From positions 1 through 64,000 of the forward strand of contig JAGHSK010000002.1 in the NCBI GenBank assembly GCA_018065895.1: a DNA stretch of 64,000 nt. The letters run 5' to 3'. The notes below the pieces were generated by a model, which saw only the letters and a list, made by a program, of their open reading frames with translations, searched no databases and had not been told where the DNA came from. This stretch comes from Candidatus Cacconaster equi (lineage in GTDB: Bacteria > Bacteroidota > Bacteroidia > Bacteroidales > UBA932). This document shows, in pieces, positions 48,550-57,659 of the stretch (position 1 is its first letter; each line of letters starts with the position of its first letter). A program made the translations under genes and the position numbers.

Positions 48550-48576
48550 CAACAAATTGCATTGGCACATTTGTGT

Positions 48577-48618
48577 TGCATATTAATGCATATATTCATA
48601 AATTTGCATAATTATTCG
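48577..48618. promoter_or_regulatory. Candidate ArgR boxes upstream of argR
   Basis: TGCATATTAATGCA (48577-48590) and TGCATAATTATTCG (48605-48618), degenerate relatives of the palindromes at 49107/49138. Confidence 0.5.
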
Positions 48619-48624
48619 AAATTT

Positions 48625-49068
48625 ATGAGCGACAAACAGCATCGGAAAGCTGCAATTGCAGAAATAATCAGAAATCAGAGAATCCATACTCAGGATGAAC
48701 TGATTTCCGTACTCAAAAGCAAGGGGTATTCGGTTACACAGGCCACGCTTTCGAGAGACGTGAAGGAACTTGGCGCAGTCAAGAGACCCGACTCTGTCGA
48801 AGGTACTTATTATGTACTCCCCCGTCATGGCAACACGACGAACCACATCGGAATCGAGAGCATCGAAATCTCCGGGCAACTCTGCGTGATCCGCTCGCAG
48901 CCGGGCTATGCCTCAGCTGCAGCTGCAGTCATTGACCGGGCAAACATTCAAAACGTGATGGGTACCATTGCAGGAGATGACACTGTCCTGGTAATGCTCA
49001 AGGAGACGGCTGACAAGGATGTTATCCGCAAATCACTCCTTTCCATCTTCCAGAAATCATATTTATAG
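48625..49068 (+). CDS. argR: Arginine repressor
   Basis: RKAAIAEIIRNQRIHTQDELISVLKSKGYSVTQATLSRDVKELGAVK; C-terminal GTIAGDDTVLVML. Confidence 0.94.
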   Translation: MSDKQHRKAAIAEIIRNQRIHTQDELISVLKSKGYSVTQATLSRDVKELGAVKRPDSVEGTYYVLPRHGNTTNHIGIESIEISGQLCVIRSQPGYASAAAAVIDRANIQNVMGTIAGDDTVLVMLKETADKDVIRKSLLSIFQKSYL

Positions 49069-49097
49069 CCTCCGTAGGCGATTCTTTGCAGAATATT

Positions 49098-49128
49098 TTT
49101 GCATAATGAATAATTATTCATATTTTTG
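49098..49128 (+). promoter_or_regulatory. Promoter of GNAT-argF operon
   Basis: TTTG-N19-TATTTTTG, exact consensus. Confidence 0.75.
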
Positions 49129-49151
49129 TGGCGGTTTTGAATAAATATTCA
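49107..49151. promoter_or_regulatory. Tandem ArgR operators
   Basis: TGAATAATTATTCA (49107-49120) and TGAATAAATATTCA (49138-49151), palindromic arms TGAATA/TATTCA or equivalent, bracketing the -7 element. Confidence 0.75.
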
Positions 49152-49159
49152 TTAGGCAA

Positions 49160-49699
49160 ATGGGAGAAATAAAAATTACTTTTGCTGCGATGGACCATCT
49201 CAAATATGCTGATGACATATCTGAGGCCATCGCAGAAGCGGCCAGGGACAAGAACTCCGGTCTGGCTCTCCGCTCGCCTGAATATATCACTGAGAAAATC
49301 AAAGCCGGTCGTGGAGTGATTGCCCTCGACGGAGAGGCTCTCGCCGGATTCTGCTACATCAATCCCTGGGAGAATGACCTGTTCGTAGCCCACTCCGGGC
49401 TGATAGTGAAGCCTCAATACAGAGGCCGTGGTCTTGCAAAGGCTCTCAAACAAAAAGCTTATGAATTGACAAGGCTCCGCTTTCCGAAAGCCGGAATCTT
49501 CGGCCTTACGACAAGCCCTGCAGTCAAAAAAATAAATGAATCACTCGGTTACAAAGCCGTTCCCTACAATGAAATCACGAATGACATCAGATTCTGGAAA
49601 GGCTGCGTAAGCTGCGTACATTATGAATTATTGTGCAAGAACGGATTTGAATCCTGTCTGTGCACTGCAATGTTGTATAACCCTGAAAAAGATGAATAA
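49160..49699 (+). CDS. GNAT-family N-acetyltransferase, possible arginine-pathway acetyltransferase
   Basis: [63 protein letters not shown]. Confidence 0.82.
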   Translation: MGEIKITFAAMDHLKYADDISEAIAEAARDKNSGLALRSPEYITEKIKAGRGVIALDGEALAGFCYINPWENDLFVAHSGLIVKPQYRGRGLAKALKQKAYELTRLRFPKAGIFGLTTSPAVKKINESLGYKAVPYNEITNDIRFWKGCVSCVHYELLCKNGFESCLCTAMLYNPEKDE

Positions 49700-50684
49700 A
49701 ACACATTTTCTGAAAATCCTGGATTTCACTCCGGAACAGATCAAACATTATATTGACCTTGCAGCCCGGCTCAAAGCAGACAAAAAAGCCGGAAAGGAGA
49801 TACAGCACCTGAAAGGGAAGAACATCGCCATTCTCTTCGAGAAGGCTTCGACACGTACACGATGCTCATTCGAGGTAGCTGCAAGCGACCAGGGAGGATA
49901 TGCCACCTATCTGGGATCAGTCGGCTCACATCTGGGCATTGACGAATCGATGGACGACACCGCCCGCGTTCTTGGCAGAATGTTCGACGGCATCGCTTAC
50001 CGCGGCTACGGACAGGAAATCGTTGAAAGAATATCCGAACTTGCCGGGGTTCCAGTATGGAACGCGCTTACGAACGAGGCTCATCCCACTCAAACTCTTG
50101 CAGACTTGCTTACCATGATGGAGCATACCGACAAGCCGCTCAACGAGGTAAAAGTGGCCTTTCTGGGAGACACCCGGTTCAATACCTGCAACAGCCTGTT
50201 CGTCGGTTGCGTGAAGATGGGAATGGATTTCAGGGCAGTCAGTCCGAAGGCTCTGCAGCCATCAGCTGAACTCCAGGCGGAGTGCCGCAAGATCGCCGAA
50301 CAGACAGGAGCACGCATCACCGTCACCGACAACGTTGCCGAGGGTGTCAAGGGGTGTGATTTCATCTATACCGACGTGTGGGTATCTATGGGTGAGCCTG
50401 CCGAAATTTGGGATGAACGTGTTGCCATTCTCCGTCCTTACAGGGTAGATATGGCCATGATGAAAGCAACCGGCAACCCTGACTGCAAGTTCATGCACTG
50501 TCTGCCTTCATTCCACGACACTTCCATCAAGGCAGGTCGGGAGCTGCGCGACAAATACGGATTGGATGGTGTGGAGGTGAGCGACGAGGTTTTCGAGTCG
50601 CCGAACAGCGTCGTATTCGACGAGGCAGAGAACAGAATGCACACCATCAAGGCAGTGATGGTCGAGAGTCTCGGAAACATTTAG
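49692..50684 (+). CDS. argF: Ornithine carbamoyltransferase
   Basis: [41 protein letters not shown]; overlaps GNAT 3' end by 8 nt. Confidence 0.93.
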   Translation: MNKTHFLKILDFTPEQIKHYIDLAARLKADKKAGKEIQHLKGKNIAILFEKASTRTRCSFEVAASDQGGYATYLGSVGSHLGIDESMDDTARVLGRMFDGIAYRGYGQEIVERISELAGVPVWNALTNEAHPTQTLADLLTMMEHTDKPLNEVKVAFLGDTRFNTCNSLFVGCVKMGMDFRAVSPKALQPSAELQAECRKIAEQTGARITVTDNVAEGVKGCDFIYTDVWVSMGEPAEIWDERVAILRPYRVDMAMMKATGNPDCKFMHCLPSFHDTSIKAGRELRDKYGLDGVEVSDEVFESPNSVVFDEAENRMHTIKAVMVESLGNI

Positions 50685-50693
50685 AATTCCCGC

Positions 50694-51311
50694 TTATTTC
50701 TTCTCGAAATGCTGGTAGTCTTTTGCAGACCTCCATTCTCCGCCCCATACAAAGCCTCTGCTTTTGAAAAGTTTGTAGCATAGATCCTTCTTGCTGATGG
50801 CGTGCGGCTGGGTTCTGTCCTTGCCCGAGGCAGCGGCGGCAGGTTTCACTATGTCGCCTTTAACATAAGGATTTTCCAAAGGATTGATATCTATTGCCAT
50901 ACCGTGGGCGTGCGCGGAGAGTTTCTTTGACCCGACTGCATTTCTGTAATTGAAGCACGAGGTGTTGTCGTCAGCCATCGACAATTCATCATCGCCACCG
51001 TATGAATCCACCAACCTCACCCGCCGTATAGGATAGCCGGCTTCATATAGTTCCTTGAATATATATATCAGATCGTCGGCTATGGCCTTGTTGCAGACAA
51101 TCTCGCCAAATGCCCTGTGGCCTTTGAAATCAGTATAGGTGACCACCAGATATCTCAAATCGTCAAAGTTCACCTCGCTGCCTTCCGGACAGGATTTCCC
51201 TGCCATTCTAAGTTGAATTGCGGGAGGAACCTTCGTACATAGGAAAAGACCCTCCTTTGCTTCCACTGTTAAACACAGGGACAACAGTATGATTGTCAAA
51301 AGTGTCTTCAT
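50694..51311 (-). CDS. M15-family D-Ala-D-Ala carboxypeptidase-like secreted protein
   Basis: KKLSAHAHGMAIDINPLENPYV (zinc HxxxxxxD-type site); FVWGGEWRSAKDYQHFE. Confidence 0.82.
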   Translation of the reverse strand: MKTLLTIILLSLCLTVEAKEGLFLCTKVPPAIQLRMAGKSCPEGSEVNFDDLRYLVVTYTDFKGHRAFGEIVCNKAIADDLIYIFKELYEAGYPIRRVRLVDSYGGDDELSMADDNTSCFNYRNAVGSKKLSAHAHGMAIDINPLENPYVKGDIVKPAAAASGKDRTQPHAISKKDLCYKLFKSRGFVWGGEWRSAKDYQHFEKK

Positions 51312-52450
51312 TAACGGCATCCCTCAATGAGAAGGTCTATTCCCTCCTTCAATCGCTTGACGTGAGACTGGTAACCGCAATTGGCCCAAGGAGCAGACAG
51401 GAAGCCCATCAGATGATCTTCCGGAACTGCCCTGCGTGTAAGCTTGATGATTTCGCCCATAACCTCATCGGAGTTTACGCCCTTCCTGCGTTTGTAGGCA
51501 CTTACCCAATTGCTTCCACATCCCAGCACGTCAAATCCGTTTTTGCCCAATTCGTAATAGCAAAGGACTTTATTCCTGACCCTGCCATTCATTTTATCCG
51601 GATCATAGCCCTGCAGGCTGTCATCATAATACCAAGGACACTGAATCACGCTCTTCGGACAGCGCGTATAGAAATCCGGATGATCCCAACCATAGTCGCT
51701 CCACACCATTGCGCGTGCGCCAAAACTCTCGACAATGCCTGTTATGTAGAGGAAATCCGTCCACCAGTTCTCCCCACAACGCATCATCATATAGGTGTAG
51801 CCCTTCTGGAGGTCATAATTATCCTCCTCGTCAAAGCCGAGGTGGATATAGCGGGGATGACCGAAGATTTCATATACATCGGAGAGGACATCCCTGCACA
51901 TCTGATAATAGGGCTTCGAAGAGACCATATGCTGGTAGTCCTTCATCCATCCGTTGTGATTTGTGGAAAAATTGAGTTTCGGTATGACCTCCATTCCCAT
52001 AGAGTTGAGCCGCCTTATTTCCTGCTGCATTTTTTCGACGCTCCAGGTCCCCGGAATCGCGAGTTCCGGGTGACTGGGATAAAAAAGCCCCTCTCCCAGG
52101 TCACAGACAAGCATATTGATGCCTCTCTCCGAAGCATAGTCTGTCACCTCCTTCCAATATTCGTTCTTGCAGACAAGTTTTAGGTCCGGTTGTATTGATT
52201 CGGGGAGATGTTTTATGGCAGACTCCGGATCGCTTCCCATAGCCTCGGTGGGCCACTGGCACCACATATTGTGGCCAATCATTATGTAAAGCGCCTTGAC
52301 ATCTCCGAAGGGCACCTGCACCGTCTGCGTCAATGGTTTTATCCTGATTTTCCTTTCCTTGCCAGTCTCTTTGCCAAAAGAATCAACTGATCCGAGCGCC
52401 AGGGCTGTGGCTCCCGCTGCGGCTGTTTCCAAAAAATGACGTCTGTCCAT
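51311..52450 (-). CDS. Tat-exported GH20-like (beta-hexosaminidase fold) protein
   Basis: MDRRHFLETAAAGATALALG Tat-type leader; YIHLGFDEEDNYDLQ reminiscent of GH20 HxGxDE; start at 52450. Confidence 0.6.
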   Translation of the reverse strand: MDRRHFLETAAAGATALALGSVDSFGKETGKERKIRIKPLTQTVQVPFGDVKALYIMIGHNMWCQWPTEAMGSDPESAIKHLPESIQPDLKLVCKNEYWKEVTDYASERGINMLVCDLGEGLFYPSHPELAIPGTWSVEKMQQEIRRLNSMGMEVIPKLNFSTNHNGWMKDYQHMVSSKPYYQMCRDVLSDVYEIFGHPRYIHLGFDEEDNYDLQKGYTYMMMRCGENWWTDFLYITGIVESFGARAMVWSDYGWDHPDFYTRCPKSVIQCPWYYDDSLQGYDPDKMNGRVRNKVLCYYELGKNGFDVLGCGSNWVSAYKRRKGVNSDEVMGEIIKLTRRAVPEDHLMGFLSAPWANCGYQSHVKRLKEGIDLLIEGCR

Positions 52451-52554
52451 ACCTGTCTGAATTTCGATGCCTGCCACAAATATAAACAATAATCCGCACT
52501 CCCTCGACCACGAGATTCAACTCAAAAGACAAAAGCTTCGCTCACGGCTCTATC

Positions 52555-52757
52555 GCAGACAGGATGCAGACAGGACTCACGGTTTCGCAGAGCTGCCTCT
52601 GGCCTTGACTTCCCTTTGCTGCGGAACTCGCTATTTTAGCTGCTACGCATCTAAAATCACTCACACAGTCCTCGCAATTCGCTTCGCGAACCGGGGCGTC
52701 TTCGTCCTTCGGCTACCTCGCTCTGCGAAACCGTGAGTCCTGTCCGCATCTGTCTGC
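52555..52757. repeat. Structured inverted-repeat element of about 203 bp
   Basis: Left arm gcagacaggatgcagacaggactcacggtttcgcagag (52555-52592) is nearly the exact reverse complement of right arm ctctgcgaaaccgtgagtcctgtccgcatctgtctgc (52721-52757): one indel, one mismatch; internal hairpins attttag...ctaaaat and ttcgc-ttc-gcgaa. Confidence 0.85.
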
Positions 52758-52780
52758 TTTTTTGGAGCCCTTTTTTTGAA

Positions 52781-52836
52781 AAAAGAAAAAGGGATTTGCA
52801 CCTTCCGGACAAAAGCCATTGGAACAAATCCCTTTG
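52781..52836 (-). terminator. Terminator of tRNA-Met
   Basis: Minus strand caaagggatttg ... caaatcccttt followed by ttctttttt. Confidence 0.65.
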
Positions 52837-52910
52837 TGGTCCCAGCAGGGCATGATCCTGCGACCCCCTGATTATGAGTCAGATGCTCTAACCAACTGAG
52901 CTATGGGACC
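52837..52910 (-). tRNA. tRNA-Met(CAT) (elongator-like; tRNA-Ile2 not excluded), CCA not encoded
   Basis: ggtcccatagctcagttggttagagcatctgactCATaatcagggggtcgcaggatcatgccctgctgggacca cloverleaf. Confidence 0.92.
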
Positions 52911-53000
52911 GGAAACTATCTATGATGTACAAAGCGTATCTAAGATAATCTTTCCAAAGCGCTGATTCTCTTCCGGCAGCGCTTGCACCGGAATTATACT

Positions 53001-53309
53001 TTATAAAACTTTAATTTCAACCTCAACGCCACTTGGGAGTTCGAGCTTCATAAGAGCGTCAACGGTCTTAGGAGTTGAACTGAAAATGTCCAAAAGGCGA
53101 CGGAAAGAATTAAGTTCGAACTGTTCACGAGCTTTCTTGTTAACGAAAGTCGAACGGTTGACAGTAAAGATCTTCTGGTCGGTTGGAAGAGGAATCGGTC
53201 CGCTTACAACAGCACCTGTTGACTTTACAGTATCCACGATCTTCTTTGCTGACTTGTCGAGCAATGCATGATCGTAAGATTTAAGTTTAATTCTGATTTT
53301 CTGGCTCAT
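53001..53309 (-). CDS. rpsJ: 30S ribosomal protein S10
   Basis: [29 protein letters not shown]. Confidence 0.98.
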   Translation of the reverse strand: MSQKIRIKLKSYDHALLDKSAKKIVDTVKSTGAVVSGPIPLPTDQKIFTVNRSTFVNKKAREQFELNSFRRLLDIFSSTPKTVDALMKLELPSGVEVEIKVL

Positions 53310-53325
53310 TATTTTTAACTATTAA

Positions 53326-55443
53326 TTATTCATCATCTTCGGCAAACCTTCTAGGACCGCCCTGTTTGTCGATAACTTCCTTGGCAATGTTTCCAGGAAC
53401 CTCCGCATAGTGGGAAAATTCCATTGTGCTGGTAGCACGGCCTGAAGAGAGTGTACGGAGAACAGTCACATAACCGAACTGTTCTGAAAGCGGAACTTTA
53501 GCTTTGACGATTCTTGCATTGCCTTTGCTGTCCATATCGACAATCTGCCCGCGGCGGCGGTTCAGGTCTCCCACGACATCACCCATATAGTCTTCCGGAG
53601 TAACGACTTCGAGCGACATTATAGGTTCCATCAAGACAGGAGCGCACTTAGGCAGAGCCTTTCGGAATGCCAGTCGCGCACATATCTCAAATGAGAGGGC
53701 ATCTGAATCAACAGGGTGGAAGCTACCGTCGAGAAGGCGGACCTTCAGAGACGTAACTTCATAACCTGCGAGCACACCGTTGGCCATTGCTGATTTGAAT
53801 CCTTTTTCAACTGCCGGTATGAACTCACGAGGGATGTTGCCGCCCTTGACTTCGTCAATGAACTGAAGTCCGGTAACACCTTCGTCAGCAGGCCCTATTT
53901 CAACGATGATGTCAGCGAACTTGCCGCGTCCACCAGTCTGTTTCTTGAATACCTCGCGGTGCTGGACAGCCTTGGTGACAGCCTCTTTGTAGTTGACCTG
54001 AGGCGCACCCTGGTTGATTTCCACTCCGAACTCCCTGCGGAGACGGTCCACGATGATATCAAGATGAAGTTCACCCATACCGCTGATAATGGTCTGACCA
54101 GTTTCAGCATCTGACTGAACTGTGAATGTAGGGTCTTCTTCTGACAGTTTGCCAAGCGCAATGCCCAATTTGTCGAGATCCTGCTGTGTCTTCGGCTCAA
54201 CGGCAAGTCCGATCACAGGATCAGGGAATGTCATTGATTCGAGCACAATAGGATGGTTCTCTTCACAAATGGTGTCACCAGTGCGCAGCTCCTTGAATCC
54301 GACTGCAGCGCAGATATCACCTGCTTCCACAAAGTCAATAGGATTCTGTTTGTTGGAGTGCATCTGGTAGAGTCTTGCCACACGTTCTTTTTTGCCTGAG
54401 CGTGTGTTGAGCACATAAGAGCCGGCATCCAGCTTGCCCGAGTAGGCTCTCAGGAATGCCAGGCGTCCCACGAAAGGATCGGTTGCAATCTTGAATACAA
54501 GTCCGCAGAAAGGTTCAGTTGAATCCGGTTTGCGCTCGATCTTCTCCCCTGTACGAAGATTTTCGCCGGTAACTCCACCTTTGTCGAGCGGAGACGGAAG
54601 GTAACGCATAACTGCATCCAGAAGGAACTGTACACCTTTGTTCTTAAATGATGAACCGCAGCAGGTAGGAACAACCGCCATATCGATGGTGGCCTTCCTG
54701 AGCGCCTCGATTATCTCTTCATCGGAAATTGAATCAGGGTCGTCGAAGAATTTCTCAAGGATCGTGTCATCGTATTCGGCAATCGACTCGATGAGTTTTC
54801 CTCTCCATTCCTCAACCTCTGCAACCATGGAAGCAGGAATCTCCCTTATCTCATAATTGACAAGCTCCTTGCTGTTGTTGTAGTAGTAAGCTTTCTTTGA
54901 GATGAGGTCAACCACACCCTCGAAGTTCTCCTCTGCACCGATAGGCAGGCAGATAGGGATCGAGCGTGCTCCAAGCTTCTCGTTTATCTCCTCCACGACA
55001 GCAAGAAAATCTGCACCCGTGCGGTCCATCTTGTTCACGTAGGCAATCTTCGGAACAAGATATTTGTCAGCCTGACGCCAAACGGTCTCAGACTGGGGCT
55101 GCACACGTCCGACAGCACAGAATGTAGCAATCGTGCCGTCGAGGACACGGAGGCTACGTTCCACCTCGACCGTAAAGTCAACGTGGCCCGGAGTGTCGAT
55201 AAGGTTTATCTGGTATTGATTTCCGTTGTAATGCCAGAAAGCCGTAGTCGCAGCCGATGTGATGGTAATACCACGCTCCTGCTCCTGGACCATCCAGTCC
55301 ATTGTGGCAGCGCCCTCGTGCACCTCTCCCATCTTGTGGGTCTTGCCCGTATAGTAGAGGATACGTTCAGACGTTGTGGTCTTACCGGCATCGATGTGCG
55401 CCATGATACCGATATTCCTTGTGTATTTAAGATCTCTTGCCAT
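53326..55443 (-). CDS. fusA: Elongation factor G
   Basis: [43 protein letters not shown]. Confidence 0.98.
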   Translation of the reverse strand: MARDLKYTRNIGIMAHIDAGKTTTSERILYYTGKTHKMGEVHEGAATMDWMVQEQERGITITSAATTAFWHYNGNQYQINLIDTPGHVDFTVEVERSLRVLDGTIATFCAVGRVQPQSETVWRQADKYLVPKIAYVNKMDRTGADFLAVVEEINEKLGARSIPICLPIGAEENFEGVVDLISKKAYYYNNSKELVNYEIREIPASMVAEVEEWRGKLIESIAEYDDTILEKFFDDPDSISDEEIIEALRKATIDMAVVPTCCGSSFKNKGVQFLLDAVMRYLPSPLDKGGVTGENLRTGEKIERKPDSTEPFCGLVFKIATDPFVGRLAFLRAYSGKLDAGSYVLNTRSGKKERVARLYQMHSNKQNPIDFVEAGDICAAVGFKELRTGDTICEENHPIVLESMTFPDPVIGLAVEPKTQQDLDKLGIALGKLSEEDPTFTVQSDAETGQTIISGMGELHLDIIVDRLRREFGVEINQGAPQVNYKEAVTKAVQHREVFKKQTGGRGKFADIIVEIGPADEGVTGLQFIDEVKGGNIPREFIPAVEKGFKSAMANGVLAGYEVTSLKVRLLDGSFHPVDSDALSFEICARLAFRKALPKCAPVLMEPIMSLEVVTPEDYMGDVVGDLNRRRGQIVDMDSKGNARIVKAKVPLSEQFGYVTVLRTLSSGRATSTMEFSHYAEVPGNIAKEVIDKQGGPRRFAEDDE

Positions 55444-55452
55444 TAAGCTCTA

Positions 55453-55929
55453 TTAGAAACGGAAATGTGCAAAGGCCTTGTTAGCCTCAGCCATTCTGTG
55501 CATATCTTCTTTTCTCTTGAAGGCTGCACCTTCGCAGTTGTAAGCCGCCATGATTTCTGCAGCCAGTTTTTCGGCCATGGAGTGACCGGAGCGCTTACGG
55601 GCGAAAAGTATCATATTCTTCATACTGAGAGAGACTTTTCTTTCCGGACGAACCTCCATAGGCACCTGGAAGTTTGCACCACCTACACGACGTGACTTAA
55701 CCTCAACCTGAGGAGTGACGTTTTCAAGGGCTTTCTTCCAAATATCGAGTGGAGCCTGCTCAGAATCTTTCATCTTCTCGCCGATCATATCGATCGCATC
55801 GTAAAAAATAGAATAAGCGATACTCTTCTTCCCCTGCAACATAAGATTATTCACGAAACGGGTAACCTGTACATCGTGAAACTTAGGATCAGGAAGTAGA
55901 ATCCTCTTTTTAGGCTTCGTTTTTCTCAT
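55453..55929 (-). CDS. rpsG: 30S ribosomal protein S7
   Basis: [31 protein letters not shown]; order rpsL-rpsG-fusA. Confidence 0.98.
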   Translation of the reverse strand: MRKTKPKKRILLPDPKFHDVQVTRFVNNLMLQGKKSIAYSIFYDAIDMIGEKMKDSEQAPLDIWKKALENVTPQVEVKSRRVGGANFQVPMEVRPERKVSLSMKNMILFARKRSGHSMAEKLAAEIMAAYNCEGAAFKRKEDMHRMAEANKAFAHFRF

Positions 55930-55960
55930 TTTTCTGAAATTTAATAATTAAACAAACAGA

Positions 55961-56344
55961 TTACTTCTTAGATTTCTTCGGTCTCTTGGCTCCGTAGAGA
56001 GAACGGCTCTGAGTGCGTCCTTCTACACCAGCGGTATCCAAAGCTCCTCTAAGGATGTGGTAACGTACACCAGGAAGGTCCTTCACACGACCGCCACGAA
56101 CAAGCACGATGCTGTGTTCCTGAAGGTTGTGGCCCTCACCCGGGATGTATGCATTGACCTCTTTCTGATTGGTGAGTCTAACACGTGCAACTTTACGCAT
56201 TGCTGAGTTAGGCTTCTTAGGAGTGGTGGTGTAAACACGTACACAAACGCCACGTCTCTGAGGACAAGCATCCAACGCGCGAGACTTGCTCTTTTCTACG
56301 ATAACCTCGCGCCCTTTGCGAACTAATTGTTGAATTGTTGGCAT
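55961..56344 (-). CDS. rpsL: 30S ribosomal protein S12
   Basis: [10 protein letters not shown]...[16 protein letters not shown]...[10 protein letters not shown]. Confidence 0.98.
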   Translation of the reverse strand: MPTIQQLVRKGREVIVEKSKSRALDACPQRRGVCVRVYTTTPKKPNSAMRKVARVRLTNQKEVNAYIPGEGHNLQEHSIVLVRGGRVKDLPGVRYHILRGALDTAGVEGRTQSRSLYGAKRPKKSKK

Positions 56345-56397
56345 AAATAGTTGTAAATCTTTTATTTATGTTTTTACCTCCGCTTTTCGCGGGGATG

Positions 56398-56405
56398 CAA
56401 ATATA
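56398..56405 (-). promoter_or_regulatory. -7 element for rpsL operon
   Basis: Reverse complement TATATTTG; TTGG about 20 nt upstream; leader contains a ccccgcgaaaagcggagg hairpin. Confidence 0.55.
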
Positions 56406-56447
56406 GGACATTTATTCCTAATTACCAACAAGTTTTGAACAAATTTG

Positions 56448-57659
56448 CTATCTATGCTCGTTCGGCCACCATGACGGTTTATCCTTCGTCCCGCCCAAAA
56501 GCGTGCAGTCCAGGCACCTTGCCGGCAGCCAGTCAAACTGTTCCATTGCCACCGGGTCGGCCATTCCGCCCTCTTCATCGAAATGAGGCTGGAACGGAAG
56601 CCATCCTTCCAGATAATAGGCTCTCCATTCCGATTTCTGCACCAGGGTAGGTTCGGGCTGAGTGCCGCTCTCTTTCTTCTTCTCATAAAAACGGGTATCC
56701 GCCTGAGCGATGAAAATCCTGCACCTGCTTACAGTCGAAGCCCCCACGTATCCAAGCACCAATTCCGTGGAATCCTGTGCACAATGTATGTTTCCCCTGC
56801 ATTCAGACGGCTGAGGAGAGAAGAGTCCTCCCACGTCGTCCGAATTCTTGGACATGGAAGACCAGTATCTGTAGGCCTCTTCCGATATGGCCACCTGCGA
56901 TATCTGCGGAGAATAGAGATATGACACCCTCCTGTCGTGTTTGTCTATCGAATACAATTTGTGATTGACGAACTTTGTCTGAGAAAGTTCCGACAAGTCA
57001 CCCAGCATGACGTCAGAAACGGTGCCCACCTTCCAGCACCAGTTCGTATTCTCGCCATTTTCATACTCCAGCACCTTTCCCGGCCCATAATCCCTTTTCG
57101 AAGCCTGGTCGGGAACATAATAGAACGTTGCGTAGTAATCTGCACAATACTCCCAATTCTCGCTTGACATCCAGCGGTAGTATTTTTCGTCATTGTCGTT
57201 ATGCGACGTAACGTTTATCCACATTTCGCTCTTCGTCTGCGGGTCGATCGTGTATGTCACGCTGTCAATGACTCCTGCCTGATGAACTTCCACCCAGTCT
57301 GAATAATAGATCTTCCCGTCCATTTCCGGTATTGTAACGGAAAATCTGTATTTCTTCCCCGGCTTCATATTTCTGGTGTCGATGAGAAACTCTCCAAGGC
57401 TGCCTCTTGCCGAAGCCGAAGTTCCGTCGTCACACTCCACGCTGGCCGTACCTGTAAACCGGGATATGAAAACGTTCAGATCCTTCAGATTTCTGGATTC
57501 CGACACTCTGAAGTAAGAGTAATCCCCGATAAGAATGTCGCCTTCGACAACAACGAATTGGGAAGCATCTTCGACCTGAGGGTCAAAATCGTAAATGCAC
57601 GAAACGCAGGTCAACGCCGCTGCGAGCACAAATGATATTCCAAGCCTCTTCATAATCAT
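56448..57659 (-). CDS. DUF4249-like lipoprotein
   Basis: Lipobox ALTCVSCIYDFDPQVEDASQFVVVEGDILIGDYSYFRVSESRNL; downstream of TonB receptor as in known DUF4249 loci. Confidence 0.75.
   Translation of the reverse strand: MIMKRLGISFVLAAALTCVSCIYDFDPQVEDASQFVVVEGDILIGDYSYFRVSESRNLKDLNVFISRFTGTASVECDDGTSASARGSLGEFLIDTRNMKPGKKYRFSVTIPEMDGKIYYSDWVEVHQAGVIDSVTYTIDPQTKSEMWINVTSHNDNDEKYYRWMSSENWEYCADYYATFYYVPDQASKRDYGPGKVLEYENGENTNWCWKVGTVSDVMLGDLSELSQTKFVNHKLYSIDKHDRRVSYLYSPQISQVAISEEAYRYWSSMSKNSDDVGGLFSPQPSECRGNIHCAQDSTELVLGYVGASTVSRCRIFIAQADTRFYEKKKESGTQPEPTLVQKSEWRAYYLEGWLPFQPHFDEEGGMADPVAMEQFDWLPARCLDCTLLGGTKDKPSWWPNEHR

Noticed and set aside
52467-52736. 89-aa plus-strand ORF across the inverted repeat
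   Set aside because: It simply traverses the palindromic element; low-information translation and no family resemblance
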